From Trileptium ribeirensis (taxonomy: Eukaryota > Nematoda > Enoplea > Enoplida > Thoracostomopsidae), in assembly GCA_030248225.1 (NCBI GenBank), contig JASANE010011794.1:1-64000 (forward strand): a DNA stretch of 64,000 nucleotides. Direction: 5' to 3'. Each line of letters starts with the position of its first letter. Positions within the stretch are counted from its first letter, which is position 1. The position numbers and the translations under genes were made by a program. The notes beneath the pieces were generated by a model, which searched no databases, was not told where the DNA came from, and saw nothing but the letters and a program-made list of their open reading frames with translations. Of the stretch, positions 1-10,095 are shown in pieces.

Positions 1-35
1 AAAAACAAGGGCTCCGATTTTACAAGCATTTTCCT

Positions 36-914
36 TGAGCAATTTCCAAGGGTTCCTTGGAACCCTTAATACGTCAAGCAATGGCAAGTGAAGCGGATCG
101 CTTGATTGTTCCAAATAGAGAAACAGCTGTCACGTTAACTGAAATTGGTCAAATGTCCTGTATTTCGGGCACTAGATGGGAACAGCTGACAAAGAAGCCG
201 TACTGGGTTATAGCTCGCAGCAAGCTGATCAGCACAACTTTGATTGTCTTACAGCAAGAAATGGTGATCAGTACCGCTTATGTCCAAAACACTGCAATTG
301 GATACAATTTTGGACAAATTCCAGCCGAAATGGTTGTGGTAATTGAGCAAAAGCCGAACAATGTCAACTTGCAGCTGTCAAAACTTTTCAGATCTACGGC
401 TGAACTGAAACAGTTTCTTACAACAGCAGTATCAAAGTTGTCTAGCGTTGGGTCTACCAGGCATTGTTTCAGTGTGGAAAACATCGCAAAAAGCTTCGTC
501 ATTGTCAATTTGTTGAATAAAGCAGGGGTAGACATTGAAAATTTGAGCTTACAGTCAGTTTGCAACGTGACTCGAGTGATAATGAAGTCGTTGAAGTCGA
601 AGATGATTTTTGTGGTGGACGCAAATTCGAAAAAGAATTATAGTGGCGAATCGATTGACGTCTGGTTGCCTGCTGAAACGAAGAAGAGTTTCTTGTCAGC
701 TTTAATAATGATGGCATGGAAAGTGATTGTCAGCTACGATTCTCGATTGAACGATACAACAAGGGCGAAATATGATTCAAAATTGTATTGGTTGGCATAT
801 ACTCAGAAAAGTCGATTGGAAAAGGTGCTTAGAAAGGATCCATCCGATTCTTATGCATCAAGCTGCGATTTGGAAGCAGCAATGGCAACCACAGTTGGTG
901 AAGCTGCTCCATAA
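36..914 (+). CDS. Unrecognised single-exon ORF
   Basis: An open frame runs from a stop at 36-38 to TAA at 912-914. The first ATG is at 81 (277 codons); a TTG at 57 would give 286. I recognise no family. The product is rich in Ser, Lys, Val and Leu, has no signal peptide, no convincing transmembrane helix and no zinc-binding Cys/His pattern. The middle (about residues 120-200) looks alpha-helical, with hydrophobic stretches such as FVIVNLLNKAG, and the C-terminus is charged, then ends in an Ala-rich stretch. It lacks the beta-sandwich character of TMEM131 and its frame is not needed by that gene. An 11-bp perfect hairpin starts 8 nt after the stop and more hairpins follow, so ORF and hairpins may form one unit. 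It could be a mobile-element or endogenous virus-like gene, an orphan host gene, or a long exon; I cannot decide. Confidence 0.45.
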
Positions 915-922
915 ATCACTCG

Positions 923-962
923 CGACTGTAGCCGAGTTCAAAGTGGTTAAAGGCTACAGTCG
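923..962 (+). other. Hairpin just after the orphan ORF
   Basis: CGACTGTAGCC (923-933) is perfectly complementary to GGCTACAGTCG (952-962), an 11-bp stem with an 18-nt loop. It begins 8 nt after the stop codon of the orphan ORF. The position suggests a 3'-end or terminator-like RNA structure, but function is not shown. Confidence 0.7.
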
Positions 963-1101
963 AAATACAATTTAGTTAATTAATTATTGCAAAATTAGTA
1001 CTCGATTGCTTTTGTTCTAAAATAATATTGTATATTTTGATTTGTGTGTGTTTTGATTATCACTGTAATGTGGTTATTAAATAGCTGTAATGTAATTCTG
1101 T

Positions 1102-1397
1102 ACTAGTGTTGTGGTATCTTGCTCATCATCATCTTATTTTTAGATGAGCAAGCTCAACACTAGTTCCTAGCACTTGAATATAGTGCTAGTAAATTTAGTT
1201 TTGGTTATAAGCCGAAACTGTTTAGTATGTACGAAATTTGTTCGTATATTTTAAAAATATAAATGCATGGTAAGTCAGTACCATGTGTTACCACAAATTT
1301 ATGGCTAATGCATCAGGTCGAGGGTGGAGTTCTTTCTAAATACGCAACATATACGTTATTCGATCGAAAATATTGGTATCTTGTTTTGTATAACGTA
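1102..1397 (+). other. Cluster of consecutive hairpins
   Basis: Six stem-loops follow within 300 nt. (1) ACTAGTGTTG 1102-1111 pairs with 1155-1164 and encloses a second stem, CTTGCTCATC 1118-1127 with 1143-1152. (2) CTAGCACT 1167-1174 with AGTGCTAG 1182-1189. (3) 1197-1204 with 1212-1219, one G-U pair. (4) 1227-1235 with 1241-1249, one G-U pair. (5) CATGGTA 1266-1272 with TACCATG 1279-1285. (6) TACGTTAT 1352-1359 with ATAACGTA 1390-1397, with a 30-nt loop. No ORF of note lies here. Confidence 0.65.
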
Positions 1398-2120
1398 AAT
1401 AGACACCAAACTACCTTTTGATATCACTCAAGTCTTAGCTTACTCTGATTCATCTATATATGGTTACACAGGTTGGACTATTGTACAGAACCATTCAACG
1501 ACTCCCAAAAATTTGTCAAAAATAGTATAATTGTAACTTCACTACAACTTAAAATATCTCAAGTTGCAATTAGGCAACAAACACTTTATAGAAACTCAGC
1601 GGTCCTAAATTCAGTTGGCTCGTATTGGTAGATGCATGATGCACTGGGGAACATCGTCCCATGTTTCAAATTCATAGTGAGTATATGTGTAATTTATTTG
1701 CAAGAGTTGTTTGTTTATTTTTATATTAAAGTAAAACATGAATTAGGGCGTTGGCAGCTTTTAGTTTTTTTATCTAAAAATATTCTTACGTACATTTACA
1801 TACACGCATTATGCGAGTTATATACTCAGATATAGAAACATGCGTAGATTATTTTTCATAACTATATCTTTAAGAACTGCCGTGCCATGTTGTTATAGTA
1901 GATACTGTTCACAACTAGTGCTGTTGTAAGCGGCCAGAAAAGAATTATTTGTTTCAGCTGCATTATTAAAAAAGAAATGTAGACAACACAGAGGAAATGA
2001 TTCTTTTTTTAACTTTATTTTCATGCCGTTGAAAATGCAAAAGAACTCATAAGCATACATATAAGCATTATGTATTAATGCAGTTTGTTCTAAGTTTTCA
2101 AATAAAATAACTCAAACAAT
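1398..2120. other. AT-rich stretch, nothing recognised
   Basis: No convincing coding region, repeat or RNA gene. Short open frames here have no coding character. Confidence 0.5.
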
Positions 2121-2125
2121 AGCCC

Positions 2126-2378
2126 GCTTGCAGGGACTTAAAATCCCCTGCAAGCTTTTTTTACATTTAACGTCCAGGCACACAGGGACATTGCACCCCC
2201 CGTGTGTCTGTTTTATATACATGTAAACGGCACACAGGGACATAGCACCACCTGTGTGTCACATTTTTTTATACTTTAAAGGTACAGGCACATGAGGATT
2301 AATTCCCCTCGTGTCTTCAATGTCTTACAGGAGCGACAACAGGCAAGACTCACGGGGACATAAATTCTCCCTGTGGGG
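2126..2378 (+). repeat. Tandem array of five diverged hairpin units
   Basis: Five stem-loops start at 2126, 2176, 2229, 2286 and 2349, spaced 50-63 bp. Stems are 10-12 pairs with loops of 9-12 nt: 2126-2135/2146-2155 (perfect); 2176-2187/2198-2209 (one A-C mismatch); 2229-2238/2251-2260 (one G-U); 2286-2297/2307-2316 (two-base bulge); 2349-2358/2368-2377. Units 2-4 share a core like GGCACACAGG paired to CCTGTGTGTC. Units 1 and 3 are followed by runs of seven or more T. The units differ in stem sequence yet keep base pairing. Confidence 0.75.
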
Positions 2379-2603
2379 CAACCTAGGGTACCCAGGAGCG
2401 CGCGAGGTGCAGGACCGTTGGGTTTCCATTTTAAGGCTAAGTAAAAATACTGCAACTTCCTTGAGCTGAGTTTTAAAATGAGCTAGAAAATTTTACATGA
2501 TAGTGCAAAGGCACAAAACACCAAAAATGCATACACAAGTGTGATTTGGTAAAACGACATATTTAGGGTTCACGCGAGAAAAATCTTTTGTTTGACCCTT
2601 TTT

Positions 2604-2880
2604 ACACGGGATTATGCCCTTGAGGAAACATATATACTGAAACAAAGTCGAACTGGATGGCCACTAAACCGGAGCCCAGTTCGCATACAAATTGTTGATA
2701 AAGTACAACATATTTAAACTAGGTAGGTACAGGGTTTGAGAACCTCTCCAACTTTTATTATTTTTTTACCCTTGAGCACAAGATGCATTGCATACACGCG
2801 GCTAGATGGCCACTAAACCGGAGCCTAGTCGAAGACAGACGGTATTTATGTACTAAAGAACACATATCTAAAGGACACGC
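2604..2880 (+). repeat. Two diverged ~150-bp units with covarying hairpins
   Basis: The hairpins 2649-2656/2676-2683 and 2799-2805/2825-2831 enclose the same 19-nt loop (2657-2675 and 2806-2824, core GGCCACTAAACCGG). The stems differ but remain paired: three base pairs change by compensatory double substitution and one becomes G-U. Both hairpins are preceded by CCCTTGAG and followed at similar distance by related AT-rich sequence (CATAT then TAAA), so they look like an old tandem duplication in which only loop and pairing were kept. Confidence 0.7.
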
Positions 2881-2968
2881 TAGCAGAACATTGAGTCTGT
2901 GTTTTGTTTTTTTGAGTGAGTGGTCCAACACGTGCACAAAACCAATTCAAGGATGACCAACCGACCCC

Positions 2969-3111
2969 GTTGCTCACACCCCGCCTTGGGTGAAACTGCC
3001 TACCAGGGATGCCGTCAACAGTGCAACCTCACTGTTGTGTGACCTCAGGTACACGGCTGGTTTTCATCACCTGGCTAGTGCAGGGGACATGAAAGGTTTT
3101 CCGTGAGCAAC
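2969..3111 (+). ncRNA. Candidate multibranched structured RNA (unassigned)
   Basis: GTTGCTCAC (2969-2977) pairs perfectly with GTGAGCAAC (3103-3111), closing a 143-nt domain. Inside are ACCC/GGGT (2978-2981/2988-2991), an 8-bp perfect stem CAACAGTG/CACTGTTG (3016-3023/3030-3037) and CAGGT/ACCTG (3046-3050/3069-3073). The domain is more GC-rich than its surroundings. It is not a tRNA and I recognise no ribozyme consensus. Whether it is transcribed is unknown. Confidence 0.4.
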
Positions 3112-3115
3112 TTGA

Positions 3116-4895
3116 GTTAAAACTGAGCAAGCCCCCTCTCCGATTACACCAATAAGGACTAGTACACACATCCAATTATGAAACACTAAAGATTTTTTAT
3201 GAAACAAAACTCGTGCAATTTACCAAACTGAAAACGAAATTTGAATATTGGATGTGTGTATCAGCTCCTTTCTCTAGGTTTAAAAATCCTTTTTTTAACT
3301 TGGGGTATAAGATTTTTTACAAATTTTATCAATCCTTTTGGTTTGTTATTTTTCTGGTTAAAACACCAATCCATCATTTAAACATATATTATTTTTTGAA
3401 GCTGAGCGTTTTGACCTTATTCTGCGAACACCCGAGTAAATGAGCTTTCGAGAGTTCTATTGTATTTGCATGCGATAGTGATAGACTTCACAGCTTACAC
3501 TAACTGCGAGTAATGATAACGTCCTTTCAGTCAGAAGTTGTTTTATACAAATACTTTACAAAAGCCAAAATAAATTTTAAAAAAAAATTGTTTTTTACAA
3601 ACACATAATATCAACATGCTATTTTCGAGTAAGTGGGAATTAATCTTTATAAGTACTCCACCTACTAAGGTGCGTAATTAGTACAAACCCACAAACCTTC
3701 ATGTCGCAATACAAAAGACACAACTTTAATCATTTTTTGGATTGACAACTGTCCATAAATACATCTACGGAGACCGAATATTTTTTTGTTAAATTACACA
3801 TCAAAAAAAAATTTAATAATCCATGACGTCTATGTTTTCCGTTGTCGATTTTTATTCAAGTTACTCTTCTTAGCGCAATGGAAAAAAACCCTCAATATTT
3901 AATATATATTTGGCCATGTGATAAAAAATTATAGGTACTAACCAGTAAAAAGCTTTTGACGAAAATTTTATCCCATGTTTTTTTACAACGAAGACCAAAA
4001 ATTAAAATTCATATAGTCCGAACAATGACAAACCGCTACATAATAAGTCAGAAATATAGCGCTCACCTGAGTTGGTCTTACTCACATATTTCTTTTTTTG
4101 TTCCAACACCCTTTCAGAGTTGCGTTTGATCTTTGTCATGTGTTATGCGCCAACAGAATATTGTTGTGCTATGGACTGCAGACCATAACCACAACCGTTT
4201 TAATTATCTAAAAACCTGGAAACATCAACTGAGAAGCATCGCTTCCCCATAAACAATAATATATCCTATATTTTTTTCTTATGGACATTGCCTATTATAG
4301 AATTTTCGCTGAAATAACTAGGACTTTCGGTATAAATATTTTAAATAAGGACTGTAACTGGTAACAACAGCACGTTAGTTCCTACATTATTTTTTTAATC
4401 TATTAAGAAACCGCCTTATAAAAATCTACAAAAAAGCGAGCATACAGTGATCAGGTAAATCAAGACATAATGCCCAGAACTCTGGCAGGTAAACCCAAAA
4501 CTTAAACTGTATTTTAAAATAATATTTCAAGATCAAATCAAAAAATCGTAAGAAGATTTAAACATTATTTTTTAATGTCCATTAGATTTTCATATTAGGA
4601 GCTCCCCGTGTTTACCGTTTTGATATTGACAATGGTGAACGATACGCCTCTAACATTTGGCTCACAGTAGTTAACCCGAATGTCGCAAATACTGCAAAAG
4701 CTTTCTCCAAACTTTTTTATTTTTATTCCCAAGAGGAAGAAAATTATTGCCTTTTTAAGCTTGGACAAAAATAATTGTACTGCCCTAGTAAACTAAAAAT
4801 TGGATGGAAACAGCATTTCACTGAATTAATCTATTTTTAGCTCCATGTCAAAACTTGTAATCACTCCATGTCGCAGTTTATTTAGGAAACAACGT
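3116..4895. other. AT-rich stretch, nothing recognised
   Basis: Strongly AT-rich with many homopolymer runs. No coding region, terminal repeat or RNA gene found. Somewhere here the minus-strand retrotransposon loses its pol gene and 3' end. Confidence 0.45.
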
Positions 4896-6767
4896 CTAAG
4901 TAATATCTCCCAGGAAAGGGCTGAGAAAACTGACCAAGCTTGCCTCAATTTTTCTTTTGAAATTTAATAATTGTAGTTCAGCAGTTTTTGAAAAACAGAA
5001 GGTTTCAAAATGAGTATGGGATCGCGCACGTTTTAAAATTTTCATCCTAGAAATTTTACAAATTTGATTCCACAATTGCCTTGATCTTTTGATTACAGCG
5101 CTAAAAATTTGCGATGAATGCTTTGAAAATTTGAGTCTTAACGGTATAGTACATAGCAACTTGCCTGAATTCCTAATTTTGTTACGTATCCCATATTTAT
5201 CCATAAATTTCTTTTCGACGAATAAACATAAGTCCAATTCCATAACATTGTTGTTCGTACATTTAAGCTCTTGAATCGCGGGTTGCTGTACTTCAAATAA
5301 CATAACGCCATACCATTGACCATTGGGAAAATTAAGACTTGTACTGCCCTGAATACTATGTAAATACGTGGAAAACAAACATATACACACGAAAGCATCA
5401 TATAGCAACATAACCATAATTGTTTGCCCATATATTGTAGCAGCAATAAGAACAATGATACTGTGTTTCATTATACACACAGACACAACATGTGCTAATT
5501 TTACACAATTTTCGAATACGTGCAACTCTAGTGAAGTTGAGGCCAAATTTTTACTCCCGGTAAGCCCGTGTGCAATTTCTTGCGTATCTATACATGCAAC
5601 ATTTAAGGTTCTTGCTACAACAACCCGATGTTCACTTTCAAGGTTAATGAAAGTATCGTATGCCAACTCGCTCTTTTCAGCTGTAATGTCCACCAGCACC
5701 TCACTTTGTTTAATATTATTCACTGACTTGATATGGGTTCCAGCAAGATTTACTGCATTTGACACCATAGTTTGTTCTTGATCAAAACACCGCGTAGGTC
5801 GACATCGCTGTGGCTTAGCCGAACGTTCTGTAGGCTTGCGCACTAATTTCCTTTGAACACTTTTTGCTATATCCCCAATTTGCGCATCGGGCCGTATGTT
5901 GCATTCCATGTCCCGACTTTTGCACCTAAAAACTGTCATGGAACCCTTTCGGGTCCCCACATTTCGATTCATGCAAGACATATTATTTGTAGAAAAATTT
6001 TCAATACTAGTTAGCGTATCTACTGCAGCAGCTGGTTTCATTCTTCTGTTAACAAATTTAGAATTCGGTCTTTTCAAATAAACCACAGGTATGTCAGTGC
6101 ATTCAAAATTTTCAGTCGAATCCAATGGCTCATCGTTTAAACTATTTTTATGTGGTTCAGCACCAATGCATTTTAGGTTTTGCGCCAACGATTCTGTTTC
6201 AGTTGAAGCTACAAAATTTTCAATAGACTCTTGCTTACGCGCCTCAGATATAGCCGCTTGAAATGAATCTGGCTTTGCAGTTAATACAAATCGCCTAATT
6301 GTATTATTCAGCCCACATAGAAAATTTTCTAAGGCAATTATATCCCTAGTTTCCATGGAGAACGTGGGATAAGCTTTCGTAACCAGGTGTTCAATATCTT
6401 TTGCATAAGTTTCAACTGGCTCATTAAATCCTTGCGACCTCTCCCTCAATTGTGCACCATAATTATATGTGACATACTTCGGTACTAAAATTTCAAATAA
6501 ATTAGTTTTCAAAAGATTATAATTTTTCTTAATTGCACAAGACATATTTTCCCATTTCCAAGCAGCTTCGCTGCGCAAAAAGGCTGGTAGTATACGAGCC
6601 ATCTCATCTTTTGACCACTCATTAGCAAATGAAATACGTTCAAAAATACCTATCCATTCCTCAAACTCATCACCGAAGTTTCCATAATAAAGAGGGATAT
6701 ATTCAGCTTCAAAAGTATTAGGTTGTCTTTGGTCTGCCCCTGCAATCCCATTTGGATCAAAATTCAT
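4896..6767 (-). CDS. gag: Retrotransposon Gag (Ty3/gypsy-like), element truncated
   Basis: A 623-codon ORF starts with ATG at 6767. Its first ~190 residues have the pattern of the Retrotrans_gag domain: an acidic N-terminus, a YYGNFGDEFEEWIGIFERI-like start, a Trp-rich AAWKWENM helix, then a Glu-rich PVETYAKDIEHLV and a LENFLCGLNNTIRRFVL segment, as in capsid-forming Gag of Ty3/gypsy elements. The rest is poorly conserved: a basic, Cys-containing region (about residues 240-330) but no clear CCHC zinc knuckle, then a hydrophobic part near residues 430-470. No protease, reverse transcriptase or integrase follows, so the element is truncated or non-autonomous. About 180 bp upstream on the same strand lie a primer-binding-site-like sequence and an LTR. 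The C-terminal third may be open by chance. Confidence 0.7.
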   Translation of the reverse strand: MNFDPNGIAGADQRQPNTFEAEYIPLYYGNFGDEFEEWIGIFERISFANEWSKDEMARILPAFLRSEAAWKWENMSCAIKKNYNLLKTNLFEILVPKYVTYNYGAQLRERSQGFNEPVETYAKDIEHLVTKAYPTFSMETRDIIALENFLCGLNNTIRRFVLTAKPDSFQAAISEARKQESIENFVASTETESLAQNLKCIGAEPHKNSLNDEPLDSTENFECTDIPVVYLKRPNSKFVNRRMKPAAAVDTLTSIENFSTNNMSCMNRNVGTRKGSMTVFRCKSRDMECNIRPDAQIGDIAKSVQRKLVRKPTERSAKPQRCRPTRCFDQEQTMVSNAVNLAGTHIKSVNNIKQSEVLVDITAEKSELAYDTFINLESEHRVVVARTLNVACIDTQEIAHGLTGSKNLASTSLELHVFENCVKLAHVVSVCIMKHSIIVLIAATIYGQTIMVMLLYDAFVCICLFSTYLHSIQGSTSLNFPNGQWYGVMLFEVQQPAIQELKCTNNNVMELDLCLFVEKKFMDKYGIRNKIRNSGKLLCTIPLRLKFSKHSSQIFSAVIKRSRQLWNQICKISRMKILKRARSHTHFETFCFSKTAELQLLNFKRKIEASLVSFLSPFLGDIT

Positions 6768-6925
6768 TGTTTTTTCTAGTAAACATCCAATCGCATAAAA
6801 AAATTGAAAAACATTGGGCTACCTTCAAGTTTTTTAAGAATAATTCACCAATATTATTTCCAATCAAAGACTATATAACCAGCTGAAGTTTGCTCTTGTT
6901 CGTAGTTCCCACCTAGTTCGAGAGG

Positions 6926-6945
6926 CCAGGCTTACGGCACCAAAA
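6926..6945 (-). promoter_or_regulatory. Primer-binding site candidate of the retrotransposon
   Basis: On the minus strand TTTTGGTGCCGTAAGCCTGG directly follows the LTR end. TGGTGCCG-type sequences next to a 5' LTR are typical tRNA primer sites. The tRNA is not identified. Confidence 0.6.
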
Positions 6946-8023
6946 TGTAAGCTACGTGGTCCTAGGGGTGTTTAGTACCATCGTAAATTACACACAAACT
7001 ACACTGCAATATTTCGCGCAAAATTCTCCACTGAGATATCCGCTATGCTTTATTATAGCTTATTCATAAGGCCTTAATGTGTCACCACTTATAACAAACT
7101 CGTTTATTTCTGTTAGAACAACACAATGCAAATAATACTCATATAAAACACATAAACGGCTGAACCGTACTCACCTTGATTGCGCAGCTTCTGAGGCCGA
7201 CTGAGGCCCTGATCTAACTGCGCAACCGCTTAAATACCCGAGCTATAAGTCTACTCCCAATTTTCTCCTAGTTGATTTCTCTAAGCGATCGAAATTACAT
7301 AATAAGTTTTCCAAGTTTTACTCTGGTTCCACTCCCCTAAAATTCCCTCTTAAACCTAAGTGAATTTTAGTCGTTAGAGAATAAGTTTTTATGAATTTCC
7401 CCGAATTCTTAAGTATAAACAAAATTTAAGATTTTATTCGAAAATCCAGCAGATACACATACACATATCCGCTAATGTAGGCCTAATGCTTAAGGCACCC
7501 AACCCTTACACTCAAATTCGATATATTTCCAACCTATGGCCTAGACTCACATAAAACTCTTATAAATTCTGTTACTCCCTTGAGAACTCTCTTGAAATTA
7601 GCTAAACTCTAAAATTCTCCTGCACCCTGTACAAAAATTTTAACACACAAGGCAAATACATTAAGTGCACATACAGAAACTAAACACATGTACACAGGTA
7701 CTGACATACACTACGTTCCGATATACTAAGAATTCATAAACATATTATGAATACACACTTCGTATAGAAATAAACATACATAATACTTATAATTTTGTAT
7801 ATGCATTCATAATTAACAACCCAAGTACATAATATACAATAAATAGTTGATACATATGATAAGCAACAAACATAAATATGAAGCAGCTAAACGAATCCAT
7901 AATAATATCGCTCATGGGTTAGGTTTGGACTCCCAAAAATGGAAACTCATGAATACGGATAGAAATCGTTTTAACTTAAAAATGGTAGGCAAAACCACGT
8001 CACATTATCCCCTCTCCGCTGCA
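6946..8023 (-). repeat. LTR of the gag-bearing element (left inverted arm)
   Basis: About 1,078 bp, starting TG (complement of 8022-8023) and ending CA (6946-6947). It is the inverted counterpart of 9033-10095: for example 6951-6980 matches the complement of 10061-10090, and 7200-7250 matches that of 9795-9845. On the minus strand it carries a TATTTAAG box (7229-7236) and an AATAAA signal (7103-7108). The primer-binding site and gag follow it, so it is the 5' LTR of the minus-strand element. Confidence 0.8.
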
Positions 8024-9032
8024 TAGCAACACGAACTCCACCCGTCGATATTTTTTTAGCTATGTGCGCCAAATAGAAACATAAATGGTAATGCAGTGTA
8101 CTTTGCAATATAATCTTAATGTTAGGGCAATCGATATATCTGACGTTGTAGGGTTTACACACCTGATATTGTGCATCACAGTATTGCGATTGAGTGTTAC
8201 AGAATATTATATTCGTTCGCGATGAATTATTCAAAATATTCGCAATAGCTATTTATGTATTTTGCCTGAATCTATATGTATGAACATGGTGGTTGCACGT
8301 CACGGCACTTTTTATATTATCATAGTTGCTATAAGTACATAAGATGTTTATTCCTAAATTTTGCATATGCGTATGAGTGTATGTCTTGTAATGTATCAGA
8401 ATGTATGTGTAATGTTAACATTTTTTTGCTGCACGAATCACCAAAAAGACAGGATACTACTTAATCACAAGAATACATAACATATTACGTGTATACGCCA
8501 TTGAATGTATTACAGAACGGCAATTTCGTTGACATCTGAACCAACGGTCAATCAGTTTTGGTTATCCGTTGCTACTTTCTACAAAATTTGGCGTCTTGGC
8601 TGTTGCGTGGTATATGGCTGTTGCGGTTGTTTGCGATATGTGTGGTACGGTGAATCTAACGCTTGGTGTCAAATTTGGCAAACAAACGGTGGTCCTATTT
8701 TCGCTGAAACTTATTGGCGTAGTAAACAATGTTATTGGTTCCATGTATTCGCGTAACGATAATGTATGAACTCATCGCGAAGGTGTGTGGTAAACCGTTC
8801 TCTGCTGTTGATGACAATTCAATAAGCTGTACGGAGTGTACGTTGCCGATTAACAATGAAGTAACCGCAAGGAAGAACTTTTCATATCAGTCATTCCCGA
8901 ACAATAGACAATCAATGAAAATAACAGTGACTTGTTTTTGATAATTATTGTATATTTTTTATTTGTGTTGGTCTCGAATGCGGTGGTGCAATGCACATAG
9001 GCATAAATTTGAAATGTGAGGACAAATTTTTA
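8024..9032. other. Unique segment between inverted LTRs
   Basis: About 1 kb lies between the two LTR arms. Several short open frames exist, for example 8729-8941 (+) with a CGKPF...CTEC pattern, but none is recognisable. The two halves are not inverted copies of each other, so the palindrome is confined to the LTRs. Confidence 0.5.
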
Positions 9033-10095
9033 TGCAGCGGAGGGGATAATGTGACGTGGTGTGCCCCACGTTTAAATTAAAACGATTTCTATTTGTGTTC
9101 ATGAATTCCCATTTCGAGAGTCCAAATCTAGCCCATGCGCAACATTTACTATGGGTACGTTTAGCTGCTTCTTATTTTGTTTGTTGTTTATCATCTGTAT
9201 CAACCATTTATTGTATATTATGTGCTTGGGTTGTTGATTATGAATGCAAATACAAAATATATGTATTGTATATGTTTATTTCTATACAGTGTGTCTATAC
9301 ATAATATGTTTATGAATTTGTTGCACATCGGAAGCTAGTGTATGCAGTACCTTCTGTCGTGTGGTTACGTTTCAATGCGCACTTAATGTATCTTGTCTTG
9401 TGTGTTAAAACTTTTGTACAGTGTGCAAGAGAATTTTAGAACTTAGCTAATTTCGAGGGAGTTTTCAAGGGAGTAACAGAAATAAGAGAGTTTTATGTGA
9501 GTCTAGGCCATAGGTTCGAAATATATCGAATTTGAGTGTAAGGGTTGGGTGCCTTAAGCATTCGGCCTACTAGCGGATATGGTTATGTGTATCTGCTGGA
9601 TTTTCGACTAAAATATAAAATTTTGTTTATACTTAAGAATTCGGGGAATTTCATAAAAACTTATCCTCTAACGACTAAAATTCACTTAGGTTTAAGAGAG
9701 AATTTTAGGGGAGTGGAACCAGAGTAAAACTTGGAAAACCTACTATGTAATTTGGAACACTTAGAGAAATCAACTAGGAGAAAATTGGGAGTAAACCTCT
9801 AGCTCGGGTATTTAAGCGGTTGCGCAGTTAGATCAGGGCCTCAGTCGGCCTCAGAAGCTGCGCAATCAAGGTGAGTACGGTTCAGCCGTTTATGTGTCTA
9901 ATTTGCTTAGTGTTTAGTTGTATTGCACTGAAAGAAATAAACGATATTTGTTGATAAGTGGTGACACAGTAAGGCCCTAGGAATAGGTAAATAAAGCACA
10001 AGCGGAAATCTCATTGGAGGATTCTGGTGAAAATTTACGTAGTTTGTGTGTAATCTACGGTGGGACTAAACACCCCTAGGACCACGTAGGCTACA
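9033..10095 (+). repeat. Second LTR copy, opposite orientation
   Basis: About 1,063 bp, TG...CA, colinear with the complement of 6946-8023. It has TATTTAAG at 9809-9816 and AATAAA at 9936-9941. It is not followed by a primer-binding site nor preceded by a clear polypurine tract, so it resembles a solo LTR. Its flanks (TTTTA before, AAAGG after) show no target-site duplication, which argues for rearrangement or age. Confidence 0.8.

Noticed and set aside
1632..1835. 67-codon ORF on the + strand
   Set aside because: Length expected by chance in AT-rich DNA; no similarity or splice context.
2604..3111. Known ribozyme (hammerhead, HDV-like or twister) in the structured block
   Set aside because: I looked for the CTGATGA...GAAA core and other consensus pieces and did not find them.
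8005..9049. Polypurine tracts before both LTRs, suggesting two 3' LTRs
   Set aside because: The shared GCAGCGGAGGGGATAA is better taken as the LTR start (TGCAGCGG), since similarity of the two arms ends there and the upstream sequences are unrelated.
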